Source: Lachnospiraceae bacterium (GTDB lineage Bacteria; Bacillota; Clostridia; Lachnospirales; Lachnospiraceae). From it: a stretch of 64,000 nucleotides of DNA. Positions within the stretch are counted from its first letter, which is position 1. Each line of letters starts with the position of its first letter. Under the pieces are notes generated by a model that did not search any database, was not told the origin of the DNA, and saw nothing but the letters and a program-made list of their open reading frames with translations. The stretch is from assembly GCA_022510685.1 (NCBI GenBank), contig JAFLTA010000007.1, positions 19,610 to 83,609 on the forward strand, read 5' to 3'. Positions 45,625 to 56,202 of the stretch are shown piece by piece. Position numbers and translations under genes: made by a program.

Positions 45625-48582
45625 ATGGCATCGAAAATTAAAGCATTAAATGAGGTAACCATTCCGGAGGCGTATACTTTGGATAAGGGAGAGTATGTGA
45701 AGGAATTAGAAAGCTTTGCGCTGGTATTAAAACATAAGCTCAGTGGGGCGAGGGTATTGATTCTCAGCAATGAGGATGATAATAAGGTGTTTAGCATCGG
45801 ATTCCGCACACCGCCTATGGATTCCACGGGAGTTCCGCATATTATCGAGCATACCGTATTATGTGGCTCCAAACATTTTCCGGCAAAAGATCCTTTCGTG
45901 GAGCTTGTCAAAGGTTCGCTCAATACATTTCTCAATGCGACCACGTATCCGGACAAGACATTATATCCGGTGGCAAGTTGTAACGATAAGGATTTTCAGA
46001 ATTTAATGCATGTATATATGGATGCGGTATTTTATCCCAATATATATACGGAGGAGAAAATTTTCAGACAGGAGGGCTGGCATTATGAGCTGGAAAGCCC
46101 GGAAGATTCTCTCACTTACAACGGTGTTGTTTACAACGAGATGAAGGGTGCATTTTCTTCGGAGGAGAGCGTTTTGGAACGCTTTTTGATGAACAGTTTG
46201 TTCCCGGATAATACTTATGGGCATGAATCCGGTGGTGACCCGCGAAATATTCCGGATTTAACGTATGAGGATTATTTGGAATTTCACAGAAAATTTTATC
46301 ATCCGACAAACAGCTATATTTATCTGTATGGGGATATGGATGTGGAGGAGCGTCTGGTTTGGATGGATGAAAATTATTTAAAGGATTTTCCGGCGATTAC
46401 GCTGGATTCTGTAATTCCACTGCAAAAGCCTTTTGACGGACAGAAGGTATTAGAGAAGAAATATGCAGTAGCTCAGGATGCGGATTGCAGTGAAAAAACT
46501 TACTATGCATTTGGAACAGCTATGGATATCACGTTGGACATCAATGTTTGTAAAGCTTTTGAAGTGTTGTCCTATGTACTCGCAGAACAGCCGGGGGCTC
46601 CATTGAAGCAGGCATTATTGGATGCCGGAATCGGAACGGATGTAGATGTGGATTTTTGTGATATCCTGCGCCAAAGCATGTTTACGATTTTCACGAAAAA
46701 TGCAAAGCCCGGTTTGCGGGATAAATTCCAGAAAATACTGCGTGAAACATTGGAATCCCAGGTGAAGAAGGGGATTAACCGCAAGGATTTGGAGGCTGCC
46801 ATTAACGGCATGGAATTTAGGGAGAGAGAAGCGGATTTTGGTTCCTATCCCAAAGGACTTCTGTATGGAATGAAACTGATGCGCACATGGCTTTATGATG
46901 ATGACATGCCGTACGATGCGTTGAAATATGAAGACTGTTATGCATTTTTAAGGGAGAAGCTTTCCACGGAGTATTATGAGGAACTGATTCGGAAATATTT
47001 GTTAGAGAATCCGCATGCCGTATTGGTGGAAATGATTCCGGAGCCGGGCATGGCGATTCGTACAGAACAGGAGACGCAAAAGAAGTTACAGGAGTATAAA
47101 GAATCTCTCAGCAAAGAGGAAATTGACAAAATCATTGCCGATACGAAGGCGCTCAAGAAATATCAGGAGGAGCCTTCACCGAAAGAAGTGCTGGAGATGA
47201 TCCCCATGCTTTCCAGAGAGGATATCGGGAAGAAGGTGCAGCCTTTCTACAATACAGAGAAAACGTTGTGTGGTGTGAAGGCATTGCATCATGAAGTGTC
47301 TACCAACGACATTGTATATCTGCGTTTGGTATTTGATGCAGATGGTCTGAAAGATTATGTGCCTCAGATGAGTTTTCTTTCTACCCTGCTTGGATATATG
47401 GATACGGAGCAGCGCGGATACCGGGAGTTTGACACAGAGACAAATTTCTATACCGGAGGAATCGGGGCAGATACGGGGATTTATTGTGAGACAGGAAAAT
47501 ATGATAAGTATAGTCTCAAATTTGTAGTGAGCACCAAGGTGCTGCGAAACCGGTTAAAAGAGGCGATGCGTCTCGTGGCGGAAATGATGTTTGAGACAAA
47601 ATTTACCGATGAGAAACATTTGCGGGAAGTGGTGGCAGAGAGCCGTTCCCGTCTGAAGGTGCGCCTTATGTCATCAGGACATCAGGCAGCAGCAGGCAGA
47701 GCACTGGCTATGGTTTCCGAAAGTGCATGGCAGAATGACCGCTCTGTAGGAATGGGGTATTATCAGTATCTGGTGCAGTTGGATGAGCATTTTGACGAGG
47801 AAAAAGAGAGGCTGATAAATGGCTGCGTGGAACTATTACACAAATTGTTCCGTAAAGAGGGACTCTTAGTTTCCTGTACCGGAAAAGACGGGGAGTATCA
47901 GGCACTTGAGGAAGTGATGCCGGAATTTTTGGAGCGTCTGGATTGTTTTGAGAAAGCGGAGGCACCTTCGGAAGTGTTGGAAGTGTTTGCTCCGGAGCAT
48001 CAAAATTTGAAAGAAGGCTTTACCACTCCGGCTGAAATTCAGTATGTGGCAACTGCCGGAACTTTTGATGGAATTTCTAATATTAACTTTGGAGCGTTGC
48101 AGGTGGTGCGCCACTTGTTAAATTACGACTATCTATGGAATCAGGTTCGTGTCCTTGGTGGTGCGTACGGAGTGGGATGCCGGTTTAACAGGGAGCTGGA
48201 GGGATATTTTACATCTTACAGAGACCCTAATTTAAAAGGTACTCTGGATGTGTATCGTCAGGCGGCAGATTACCTTGTCGGGTATGATGCGGACGAGAGA
48301 GAGATTACGAAAACCATTATCGGTACGATTAGCGGACTGGATGCTCCGCTTACGCCATATATGAAAGGGAAACGTTCTCTATCTGCGCATTTAACCGGTG
48401 TATCTATTGATACACTGCAGAAAGAGAGAGAACAGGTTCTTGCCTGTGATGTGGAGGACATTCGCAGTACCGCCGATATCGTGAGAAAGGTGGCGGAACA
48501 GGGAACGGTTTGCGTTATCGGAAATGAGAATCACATCCGCAGCGAACAGGAATTGTTTGATGTGACAGCACCATTGCAGTAG
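45625..48582 (+). CDS. M16C-family insulinase-like zinc metallopeptidase
   Basis: 985 aa; HIIEHTVLCGSKHFPAKDPFVELVKGSLNTFLNATTYPDKTLYPVAS. Confidence 0.95.
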   Translation: MASKIKALNEVTIPEAYTLDKGEYVKELESFALVLKHKLSGARVLILSNEDDNKVFSIGFRTPPMDSTGVPHIIEHTVLCGSKHFPAKDPFVELVKGSLNTFLNATTYPDKTLYPVASCNDKDFQNLMHVYMDAVFYPNIYTEEKIFRQEGWHYELESPEDSLTYNGVVYNEMKGAFSSEESVLERFLMNSLFPDNTYGHESGGDPRNIPDLTYEDYLEFHRKFYHPTNSYIYLYGDMDVEERLVWMDENYLKDFPAITLDSVIPLQKPFDGQKVLEKKYAVAQDADCSEKTYYAFGTAMDITLDINVCKAFEVLSYVLAEQPGAPLKQALLDAGIGTDVDVDFCDILRQSMFTIFTKNAKPGLRDKFQKILRETLESQVKKGINRKDLEAAINGMEFREREADFGSYPKGLLYGMKLMRTWLYDDDMPYDALKYEDCYAFLREKLSTEYYEELIRKYLLENPHAVLVEMIPEPGMAIRTEQETQKKLQEYKESLSKEEIDKIIADTKALKKYQEEPSPKEVLEMIPMLSREDIGKKVQPFYNTEKTLCGVKALHHEVSTNDIVYLRLVFDADGLKDYVPQMSFLSTLLGYMDTEQRGYREFDTETNFYTGGIGADTGIYCETGKYDKYSLKFVVSTKVLRNRLKEAMRLVAEMMFETKFTDEKHLREVVAESRSRLKVRLMSSGHQAAAGRALAMVSESAWQNDRSVGMGYYQYLVQLDEHFDEEKERLINGCVELLHKLFRKEGLLVSCTGKDGEYQALEEVMPEFLERLDCFEKAEAPSEVLEVFAPEHQNLKEGFTTPAEIQYVATAGTFDGISNINFGALQVVRHLLNYDYLWNQVRVLGGAYGVGCRFNRELEGYFTSYRDPNLKGTLDVYRQAADYLVGYDADEREITKTIIGTISGLDAPLTPYMKGKRSLSAHLTGVSIDTLQKEREQVLACDVEDIRSTADIVRKVAEQGTVCVIGNENHIRSEQELFDVTAPLQ

Positions 48583-48593
48583 AAAGGATACGT

Positions 48594-49502
48594 ATGAGAA
48601 ATTATAAATCGGGTTTTGTGACATTAATCGGGAGACCGAATGTGGGAAAGTCTACCTTAATGAACAGGCTGATCGGACAAAAAATTGCCATTACATCCAA
48701 CAAGCCACAGACAACGCGAAACCGGATACAGACCGTATATACCTGTGAGGAAGGGCAGATTATTTTTCTGGATACACCCGGTATTCATAAGGCGAAAAAT
48801 AAACTGGGTGAATACATGGTATCTGTAGCGGAGCGGACGCTAAAGGAAGTGGATGTTGTTTTGTGGCTCGTGGAGCCGAGCACTTTTATCGGTGCGGGAG
48901 AGCGTCACATTGCCGAACAGCTTCGCAGGGTAAGTACACCGGTATTTTTGATTATCAATAAAATCGATACGGTGGAAAAGGCTGAAATATTAAAATTTAT
49001 TGATGCATATAAAGATGTGGTGGATTTTGCGGAGATTATTCCGGTGTCTGCTTTAAAGGGAGAGAATACGGATGACTTGCTGTCTGCCATGATGCGCTAT
49101 CTTCCGCAGGGACCACAGTATTATGATGAGGATACGATTACCGACCAGCCGGAACGACAAATTGTGGCAGAAATTGTCAGGGAAAAGGCTCTGCGGAATC
49201 TGAATGATGAGATTCCCCATGGCATTGCAGTTGCCGTGGAGCAGATGAAAGAACGCCCCGGTGGCAGTTTGATTGATATTGATGCCACGATTGTCTGTGA
49301 GCGCAATTCCCATAAGGGAATCGTCATCGGCAAGCAGGGGGCTATGCTGAAAAAAATCGGTTCAGAGGCGCGGAGAGATATTGAGGCACTTTTGGACTGC
49401 AAGGTGAATTTAAAACTGTGGGTAAAGGTAAAGAAAGACTGGAGAGACAGTGATTTTTTAATTAAAAATTTCGGGTACCAGAAGTCGGATTATGAGGGAT
49501 GA
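48594..49502 (+). CDS. era: GTPase Era
   Basis: FVTLIGRPNVGKSTLMNRLIGQKIAITSNKPQTTRNRIQ, LDTPGIHKAK, NKID, KH domain VCERNSHKGIVIGKQGAMLKKIG. Confidence 0.98.
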   Translation: MRNYKSGFVTLIGRPNVGKSTLMNRLIGQKIAITSNKPQTTRNRIQTVYTCEEGQIIFLDTPGIHKAKNKLGEYMVSVAERTLKEVDVVLWLVEPSTFIGAGERHIAEQLRRVSTPVFLIINKIDTVEKAEILKFIDAYKDVVDFAEIIPVSALKGENTDDLLSAMMRYLPQGPQYYDEDTITDQPERQIVAEIVREKALRNLNDEIPHGIAVAVEQMKERPGGSLIDIDATIVCERNSHKGIVIGKQGAMLKKIGSEARRDIEALLDCKVNLKLWVKVKKDWRDSDFLIKNFGYQKSDYEG

Positions 49503-49715
49503 GAGAGTGTATATCTAAGGTGTAAAAAATCATTTTATAATGTACATCGACTTTGATTTACAGAACATACCAGCATAATGAAAATTTGTTTTTGCCATGC
49601 TAATCTTAAAGGCACATGAAGAAAAAATCTCAAATATGTGCAGGGATTTTTCCTTAGAAAAGTTTTCTTTAAAACTTTTTGTAAAAGACATTATGAAGAA
49701 AGGCATGGTAAGAGT

Positions 49716-49967
49716 ATGGATAAAAAAGATCGCTGGGAGCAGTTTACGGATACAGGACGGGTGGCAGATTATCTGGCATACTGTCAGCATGCAGGACAAA
49801 TCACTTCTACAAATAATATGGCAGAGGGCAGTACCATGGGAATGGCATTGGCAGGCAACGTGATGTGGGGCGGTGCCGTGGAACCCCGGGAGGTAGTTGA
49901 AAATGCGGGAGACGATAACAGTGACGGGGATGATCTTACAGAGCTCTCCTCTGAAAGAGTACGATAG
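49716..49967 (+). CDS. YqzL-like small protein
   Basis: DRWEQFTDTGRVADYLAY resembles YqzL family; conserved era-yqzL-recO position. Confidence 0.65.
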   Translation: MDKKDRWEQFTDTGRVADYLAYCQHAGQITSTNNMAEGSTMGMALAGNVMWGGAVEPREVVENAGDDNSDGDDLTELSSERVR

Positions 49968-50649
49968 ACGAGTAGAAATCCTCACGAAAGAACGTGGAAG
50001 AATATCGGCATTTGCACAGGGCGCGAGAAGACCAAACTCCGCCCTTTCTGCATGTACCATTCTTTTTACGTTCGGACAATTTCAACTGTACGAGGGGAGA
50101 GATGCCTATCATTTGCAGAGTGGGACGATACAAAATCAATTCGAGGAATTGGCGGCAGACTATGATGCACTTTGTTACTGCTCTTACTTTGCGGAATTTA
50201 CCAGGCATTTTACCCGAGAAAATATGGAGGCACCGGAAGAACTGTTGCTTATGTATGTCACTGCGCGAGCGGTGATGGGCGGAAAGGTCTCCTTTGAATT
50301 GGTGCGTGTGATTTTCGAGATGCGCATGATGATGATTCAGGGAGAAATGCTGGAGCTGTTTGAATGTCTGCAATGTGGAGAAAACGATGTCAATACCGTA
50401 TATTTACAGGCAGGCGGTCTCGTCTGTGAGAAGTGTGCAAAGAAAGAGGAGACTCTTCGTGATGCCTATCCCATTGTGCTAAGTGGAGATGCATTATATA
50501 CACTGCAATACATATTGACCAGTGAGCTAAACCGTTTATATGCGTTTACGGTTTCGGAAGAAGTTCAGAAGGAGCTAACCCATTTTATGAAACGATACTT
50601 GGGTCGCTATCTGCCGGTGCGGTTTAAGACCTTGGATTTTATTGAGTGA
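49903..50649 (+). CDS. recO: DNA repair protein RecO
   Basis: TGMILQSSPLKEYDRRVEILTKERGRISAFAQGARRPNS; CLQCG...CEKCAKK zinc-binding pairs. Confidence 0.95.
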   Translation: MRETITVTGMILQSSPLKEYDRRVEILTKERGRISAFAQGARRPNSALSACTILFTFGQFQLYEGRDAYHLQSGTIQNQFEELAADYDALCYCSYFAEFTRHFTRENMEAPEELLLMYVTARAVMGGKVSFELVRVIFEMRMMMIQGEMLELFECLQCGENDVNTVYLQAGGLVCEKCAKKEETLRDAYPIVLSGDALYTLQYILTSELNRLYAFTVSEEVQKELTHFMKRYLGRYLPVRFKTLDFIE

Positions 50650-50796
50650 AGAAAATCAGTCAGAACTTGCAATAATTGTCTTATAATGGTATATTTTTGA
50701 ATTAGAGTGCCGGGGTGCAGTATGCCAAGTGTTCTGTCAGAGATTTTGCTGGCTACCGGCAGAGAATATAGAAAAGTGACTGAATGGAGGATTAGT

Positions 50797-52194
50797 ATGG
50801 AAAAGAGTATGGATAAAATTGTGGCATTGGCGAAGGCGCGTGGATTTATTTATCCCGGTTCTGAGATTTATGGTGGAATCGCCAATACATGGGACTATGG
50901 AAATCTGGGTGTGGAGTTCAAAAATAATATTACGCAGGCATGGTGGCAAAAGTTCATTCGGGAGAATCCTTATAACGTAGGATTGGACTGCGCTATTTTG
51001 ATGAATACCCAGACATGGGAGGCATCCGGTCATCTTGGCAGCTTTTCCGACCCTCTGATGGATTGTAAGGAATGCCATGAGCGTTTCCGTGCAGACAATA
51101 TCATTGAAGATTATATGAAAGAAAACGGTATGACCATGGAAGGCAGTGTGGATGCATGGTCTAACGAGGAAATGGAAAACTTTATTGAGGAGAAAGGCAT
51201 TTGCTGTCCGAGCTGCGGAAAGAAAAATTTCACGCCAATCCGACAGTTTAATTTGATGTTTAAGACATTTCAGGGTGTTACGGAAGATGCGAAAAATACT
51301 GTATATCTTCGTCCGGAGACGGCACAGGGTATTTTCGTAAACTTTAAAAACGTACAGCGTACATCCCGCAAAAAGATTCCTTTTGGTATCGGTCAGATCG
51401 GAAAATCTTTCCGAAACGAGATTACACCGGGTAATTTTATTTTCCGTACCCGTGAGTTTGAGCAGATGGAACTGGAATTTTTCTGTGAGCCGGGTACTGA
51501 TTTGGAGTGGTTTGCTTACTGGAAAGAATTCTGTATTAACTGGTTGAAATCCCTGGGCATGAAGGATGAGGATATGCGTGTCCGTGACCATGATAAAGAA
51601 GAACTATCCTTCTATAGTAAGGCAACGACAGATATTGAATTTCTTTTCCCGTTTGGCTGGGGTGAGCTTTGGGGAATTGCAGACCGTACAGATTACGATC
51701 TGACACAGCATCAAAATGTGTCCAAAGAAGATTTGTCTTATTTTGATGATACAAAAAATGAGAAATATGTTCCTTATGTGATCGAGCCATCATTGGGTGT
51801 AGGTCGTGTATTGCTGGCATTTTTATGCGGTGCTTATGATGAAGAAAATATCGGAACAGAAGAAAAACCGGATATACGTACTGTTTTGCATTTCCATCCG
51901 GCATTGGCACCGGTTAAGATTGGTGTCCTGCCACTGTCCAAGAAGCTCAGTGAGCCGGCGATGAAGATTTATACGGATTTGTGTAAAAAATATAACTGCG
52001 AATTTGATGATCGCGGAAACATCGGTAAGCGTTACCGCCGTCAGGATGAAATCGGGACACCTTTCTGTGTCACTTATGACTTCGACTCTGAGGAGGACGG
52101 TGCAGTGACAGTGCGTGACCGTGACAGTATGGAGCAGGAGCGCATCAAAATCGAAGATTTGCCGGCATACTTTGAAGGCAAGTTTGATTTCTAG
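50797..52194 (+). CDS. glyS: Glycyl-tRNA synthetase (dimeric type)
   Basis: [74 protein letters not shown]. Confidence 0.97.
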   Translation: MEKSMDKIVALAKARGFIYPGSEIYGGIANTWDYGNLGVEFKNNITQAWWQKFIRENPYNVGLDCAILMNTQTWEASGHLGSFSDPLMDCKECHERFRADNIIEDYMKENGMTMEGSVDAWSNEEMENFIEEKGICCPSCGKKNFTPIRQFNLMFKTFQGVTEDAKNTVYLRPETAQGIFVNFKNVQRTSRKKIPFGIGQIGKSFRNEITPGNFIFRTREFEQMELEFFCEPGTDLEWFAYWKEFCINWLKSLGMKDEDMRVRDHDKEELSFYSKATTDIEFLFPFGWGELWGIADRTDYDLTQHQNVSKEDLSYFDDTKNEKYVPYVIEPSLGVGRVLLAFLCGAYDEENIGTEEKPDIRTVLHFHPALAPVKIGVLPLSKKLSEPAMKIYTDLCKKYNCEFDDRGNIGKRYRRQDEIGTPFCVTYDFDSEEDGAVTVRDRDSMEQERIKIEDLPAYFEGKFDF

Positions 52195-52207
52195 GATAAA
52201 ATAATGG

Positions 52208-52478
52208 CTGGTTTGGTTGCGCGAGGGTGTTGTTTTCATTTGTCTGTCATTTTGCATATAATTTATGAATTGTAATACCAATAAAAAGTTTCACTTTGGG
52301 ACGCGCTCTCGCTTGGTGAACAGCGTAATGGTGCATAAAGTCTGATAAAACCAGACTTAAGCACCAACGTTGTTCAGCAGTCCCAAATGTGAAGTCCTTT
52401 TATTGGCATTACAATATTTCTGGTTTTAGAGCAAAATGACGAAATATAAAAATATTATCCTTCGCGCAACCAAACCAG
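52208..52478. repeat. Long imperfect palindrome (~271 nt) folding into one extended hairpin
   Basis: ctggtttggttgcgcgaggg (52208-52227) vs ccttcgcgcaaccaaaccag (52459-52478), plus several nested complementary segments down to aagtctg/cagactt. Confidence 0.85.
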
Positions 52479-52491
52479 TATATCATTGATT

Positions 52492-52576
52492 GGCAAGCCT
52501 TTTGTGTAGCATAACGTTGTCTATCTGAAACAGGGTTCAGATAGACGCCATCATGCTAGCATGCAGAAGGCTTGTT
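52492..52576. repeat. Second intergenic hairpin adjacent to the long palindrome
   Basis: caagccttttg/cagaaggcttg outer arms; gtctatctgaa/ttcagatagac inner 11-bp perfect arms. Confidence 0.75.
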
Positions 52577-52617
52577 TTGATAAAGATGTTTTGTGGATTG
52601 GGAATAGGAGGAGAAGG

Positions 52618-55600
52618 ATGGAGAAAGGTTTTCGAGAGACTCCGCTTTGGGATAATGCGTTATCTCTGGAGGAACGGTTGGATTTTTTGTTGGGAGAACT
52701 GACTTTGGAGGAAAAGATAGCCTGTATGGGAACGGGGAATCCGGAAATTTCCCGTTTAGGTGTGCCTGCATTCCATGTGGGCGGAGAGGCGGCTCACGGT
52801 GTACAGGCGCGGCATGACCAGGAGTTTGATTTAGGAACGCCGGATTTTACGACGATATTTCCTAACCCTATCGGTATGAGTGCCACATGGGACGAAGCAC
52901 TTATCAGACAGGCAGGAGAAGTGGTCAGCACGGAGGCGAGAGGACTTTTTTCCAGAAAACAGGAAGGCTGTCTTAGCATGTGGGCACCCACGGTAGACAT
53001 GGAGAGAGATCCGCGCTGGGGACGCACGGAAGAAGCCTATGGAGAGGATCCTCTGCTCACCGGAAAAATGGCAGGCGCATATGTGGAGGGGCTGCAGGGA
53101 GACGATGCATTTTATCTGCGTACAGCTGCCACGTTGAAACATTTTTATGCCAACAATGTGGAGGAAGGACGTGTCTGGAAATCATCCTCCATTGATGAGA
53201 GGAATAAATGGGAATACTATCTGGAACCTTTTCGACAAATCATCACGGAGCATGGCGCAGAAGCGGTGATGACATCCTATAATGAGATTAACGGTGTGCC
53301 CGCCATGCTGAATCCGGAGGTACAGAGGCTTCTGAAAGATGAGTGGGGGCTGCGCCATGTTGTCTGTGATGGTGCTGATGTTTCACAGACTGTGGAGCAG
53401 CATCATTATTACGATAACCATGCAGATACTATTGCGGCAGGACTGGCAGCAGGTATTGATTGCTTTACCGATGAATTGGAGATGGTAACAGATGCTGTGA
53501 GAACTGCATTGGAACAGGACAAAATTACGGAAGAAGATATAGACAGGGCGCTGCGCTGTCATTTTAGCACCCTTTTTCGATTGGGGCTGTTTGATGGGGC
53601 AGAGGAAAATCCCTATGCACGTATTACGATGGAGCAGGTCGGCACAAAGGAGCATCATGACATTGCCAGAAAAGTGTCGACGGAGGGGATTGTGCTTTTG
53701 CAGAATAGAGCAATATCGGAGTGCGTAAGAACAGAACTTGATAGTGTATCATCTGGTGGGCAGGAGACACAGCAGGCAGGGGAAAAACTACTGCCCTTAG
53801 ATTTATCGAAAAAAATTGCGGTAATCGGACCGCTTGCAGATAAGTGGTATAAGGACTGGTATACAGGTCTTCCACCCTATCATGTGACACCGTTGCAGGG
53901 ATTAAAGATGGTGTATGACGGTGGGGAGGCAGAAACGGCGGTCATGCAGGTACGTATTCGGTTGGAAGACGATGTATATATGGGATTAGACGAGGAAGGC
54001 AGAGTATATCGCTGTGATGCGCAGCATGCCGAAATATTTGAAATGGATTGCTGGGACGGAGAACAGGTAACATTGCGTTCCATGAAAAACGGCAAGTTAT
54101 TGACGGTAGAAGATGACTTTAATAAAGGGCAGAAAGGCTATGTCACAGCCACAAAGGAGGAGGCATACGGTTGGTTTGTCAGAGAGGTGTTCCACATTCG
54201 GAATCGTGAAACGGGAGCGAGTGCCATTACAACGGAAGATGGTCTATGCGAGGATGCGCTTTTGTGCGCGTGGAATGATGCGGTATTTCGGATTGACGGG
54301 CAGGGCAGATTATGTGTGGTGGAAAAAGATGAGTTTACGGGAAATGATGGTGAGACAGAAACCGGTGGTCTGCCGATTTATCCGGAGATTGTGAGGGATG
54401 GAATTGCTGCTGCAAAAGATATTGCTGCGGAGGCAGATACGGTAGTGCTTTTCCTGGGGGCTAATCCGGTTATCACATGTAAAGAGGAAATTGACAGAAA
54501 GAATTTATGTCTGCCGGTATATCAAAGCAGGCTAATGCAGGAAGTATACAAAGTAAACGCAAATATCGTATTGGTGCTCGTGAGCAGTGTACCATTTGGG
54601 ATTGACTGGGCAAAAGACCATATCCCGGCGATATTGGTATCGGCAACAGGGGGAATGGAACTGGGTAATGCATTGGCAGATGTGCTTACAGGAAAAGTAA
54701 GTCCGGCAGGTCGTTTGCCCATGACCTGGTATTCCGAGGAAGAAGTGCTGCCGGATATGGACGACTATGATATCATACAGGGGGAGCGAACCTATCAGTA
54801 TTTTCGGGGCAAACCGCTTTATCCATTCGGACACGGACTCACTTACGGAGATATTCAGTACGACGAGATGACAGTGGAGATACAAGGTGAGAATGGTTTG
54901 GAGACTGCTCTGCAAGTCACGGTATCCCTGCAAAATAAAGGTACACATATTACCGATGAAGTTGTCCAACTTTACGGACACAAGATGGGGTCTGCATTGA
55001 AACGACCGGAAAAGCAACTGTTGGATTTTGTACGGGTAAAAGATATCCAGCCGGGAGAGTGTCGGGAAGTGACGATGTGTGTACCTGTAGAGAGGCTTTA
55101 CTACTACGAAGTCATTCAGGAAAAAATGATTTTGGAAGATGGACAATACAAAATCATGGCTGGGGGTTCCAGTGAGGCTCTGCCCCTTGACAGAACGATT
55201 TTGCTGAAGGGAGAAGGGCGGGGATGTCGAAAAGCAGGGAAAGCGTTTCGCGTGACGTCATTTGACCGGTGTGAAAACGGGCTTCTGGTGGAAAACAACG
55301 GATGGATTCCTGACGGGCTCACCTTGGTGAAACCAAAAGAGGGAAAAACATTGCGCCTTATGTATGATTGCGTGGAAATTCCTGACGGGGAAAATGAGGA
55401 GAAAAAGATTTCTCTGGAAGTTTCCTTCCGTGAGGAGGGAGCGTGGAATCTGTCTGCACGACTGGGGAAATGTATGTATGGCACGGCAAAGTCTGCACCG
55501 TCTGCAGGGGCTTCGATGAATGATGAGGGGTCTGTGCATGATGAGGGTAAAGGCAACGGGGAAAAGGCAGCCTGTCGGCATTACAGGGGAATGCCGGCGG

Positions 55601-55722
55601 AGATGAAGAAAATTTCTATTGATTTCAATATGGAATCATCGAAAGAGAGCGGAATGGCAAAGCTCATCGTGGAAGCGGAAGGTTTCATTTCTCCGGGAGA
55701 GTTGAGGATAGTGTCGAAATAA
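52618..55722 (+). CDS. Glycoside hydrolase family 3 (beta-glucosidase/xylosidase-like) with internal insertion domain
   Basis: TVDMERDPRWGRTEEAYGEDPLLTGKMAGAYVEGLQG, ATLKHFYANNVE, VVCDGADV nucleophile region, PAGRLPMTWY, YPFGHGLTY; SD aggagg before ATG 52618. Confidence 0.92.
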   Translation: MEKGFRETPLWDNALSLEERLDFLLGELTLEEKIACMGTGNPEISRLGVPAFHVGGEAAHGVQARHDQEFDLGTPDFTTIFPNPIGMSATWDEALIRQAGEVVSTEARGLFSRKQEGCLSMWAPTVDMERDPRWGRTEEAYGEDPLLTGKMAGAYVEGLQGDDAFYLRTAATLKHFYANNVEEGRVWKSSSIDERNKWEYYLEPFRQIITEHGAEAVMTSYNEINGVPAMLNPEVQRLLKDEWGLRHVVCDGADVSQTVEQHHYYDNHADTIAAGLAAGIDCFTDELEMVTDAVRTALEQDKITEEDIDRALRCHFSTLFRLGLFDGAEENPYARITMEQVGTKEHHDIARKVSTEGIVLLQNRAISECVRTELDSVSSGGQETQQAGEKLLPLDLSKKIAVIGPLADKWYKDWYTGLPPYHVTPLQGLKMVYDGGEAETAVMQVRIRLEDDVYMGLDEEGRVYRCDAQHAEIFEMDCWDGEQVTLRSMKNGKLLTVEDDFNKGQKGYVTATKEEAYGWFVREVFHIRNRETGASAITTEDGLCEDALLCAWNDAVFRIDGQGRLCVVEKDEFTGNDGETETGGLPIYPEIVRDGIAAAKDIAAEADTVVLFLGANPVITCKEEIDRKNLCLPVYQSRLMQEVYKVNANIVLVLVSSVPFGIDWAKDHIPAILVSATGGMELGNALADVLTGKVSPAGRLPMTWYSEEEVLPDMDDYDIIQGERTYQYFRGKPLYPFGHGLTYGDIQYDEMTVEIQGENGLETALQVTVSLQNKGTHITDEVVQLYGHKMGSALKRPEKQLLDFVRVKDIQPGECREVTMCVPVERLYYYEVIQEKMILEDGQYKIMAGGSSEALPLDRTILLKGEGRGCRKAGKAFRVTSFDRCENGLLVENNGWIPDGLTLVKPKEGKTLRLMYDCVEIPDGENEEKKISLEVSFREEGAWNLSARLGKCMYGTAKSAPSAGASMNDEGSVHDEGKGNGEKAACRHYRGMPAEMKKISIDFNMESSKESGMAKLIVEAEGFISPGELRIVSK

Positions 55723-55786
55723 GATATACTGAACGCATAAAGAGATTATTATATCAAAGAGGTTTTATACCGGAATGGAGGAGATT

Positions 55787-56170
55787 ATGGCAACGGAAAG
55801 TACGAGAGAGTATATTTGGCAGGCGAGAAAGCGTAATGCGTTGGGGCTGCCATGGACATTTACAAAGTATGCATTTAACGAGGATCGATTATTTGTCACA
55901 AAGGGGCTGTTAAAAACAGTCGAAGATGAGGTTCGGCTTTATCGGATTATGGACCTTTCCCTGACGCGCACATTATCACAGAAGATATTTGGGATGGGGA
56001 CGATTTCGATTTCTTCTGCAGATAAGACACTGGGTAATTTTGATCTGATTAACATTAAAAATCCGATAGCAGTGAAGGAACAGCTTTCCCAGTTGGTTGA
56101 GGAAAATCGAGATAAAAAGCGGGTAACAGGTCGTGAGTTTATGGGTGAGGAATTGGAAGCTGACGATTAA
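55787..56170 (+). CDS. PH-domain-like protein (bacterial PH, YdbS-like)
   Basis: YIWQARKRNALGLPWTFTKYAFNEDRLFVTKGLLKTVEDEVRLYRIMDLSLTRTLSQKIFGMGTISISS. Confidence 0.7.
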   Translation: MATESTREYIWQARKRNALGLPWTFTKYAFNEDRLFVTKGLLKTVEDEVRLYRIMDLSLTRTLSQKIFGMGTISISSADKTLGNFDLINIKNPIAVKEQLSQLVEENRDKKRVTGREFMGEELEADD

Positions 56171-56202
56171 AAAATACCCAGGATGGAAGGAGAGAGGTGG
56201 TT

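Noticed and set aside
50737-51591. 284 aa antisense ORF on minus strand
   Set aside because: Lies wholly antisense to glyS with well-recognised motifs; no SD or domain sense; typical shadow ORF
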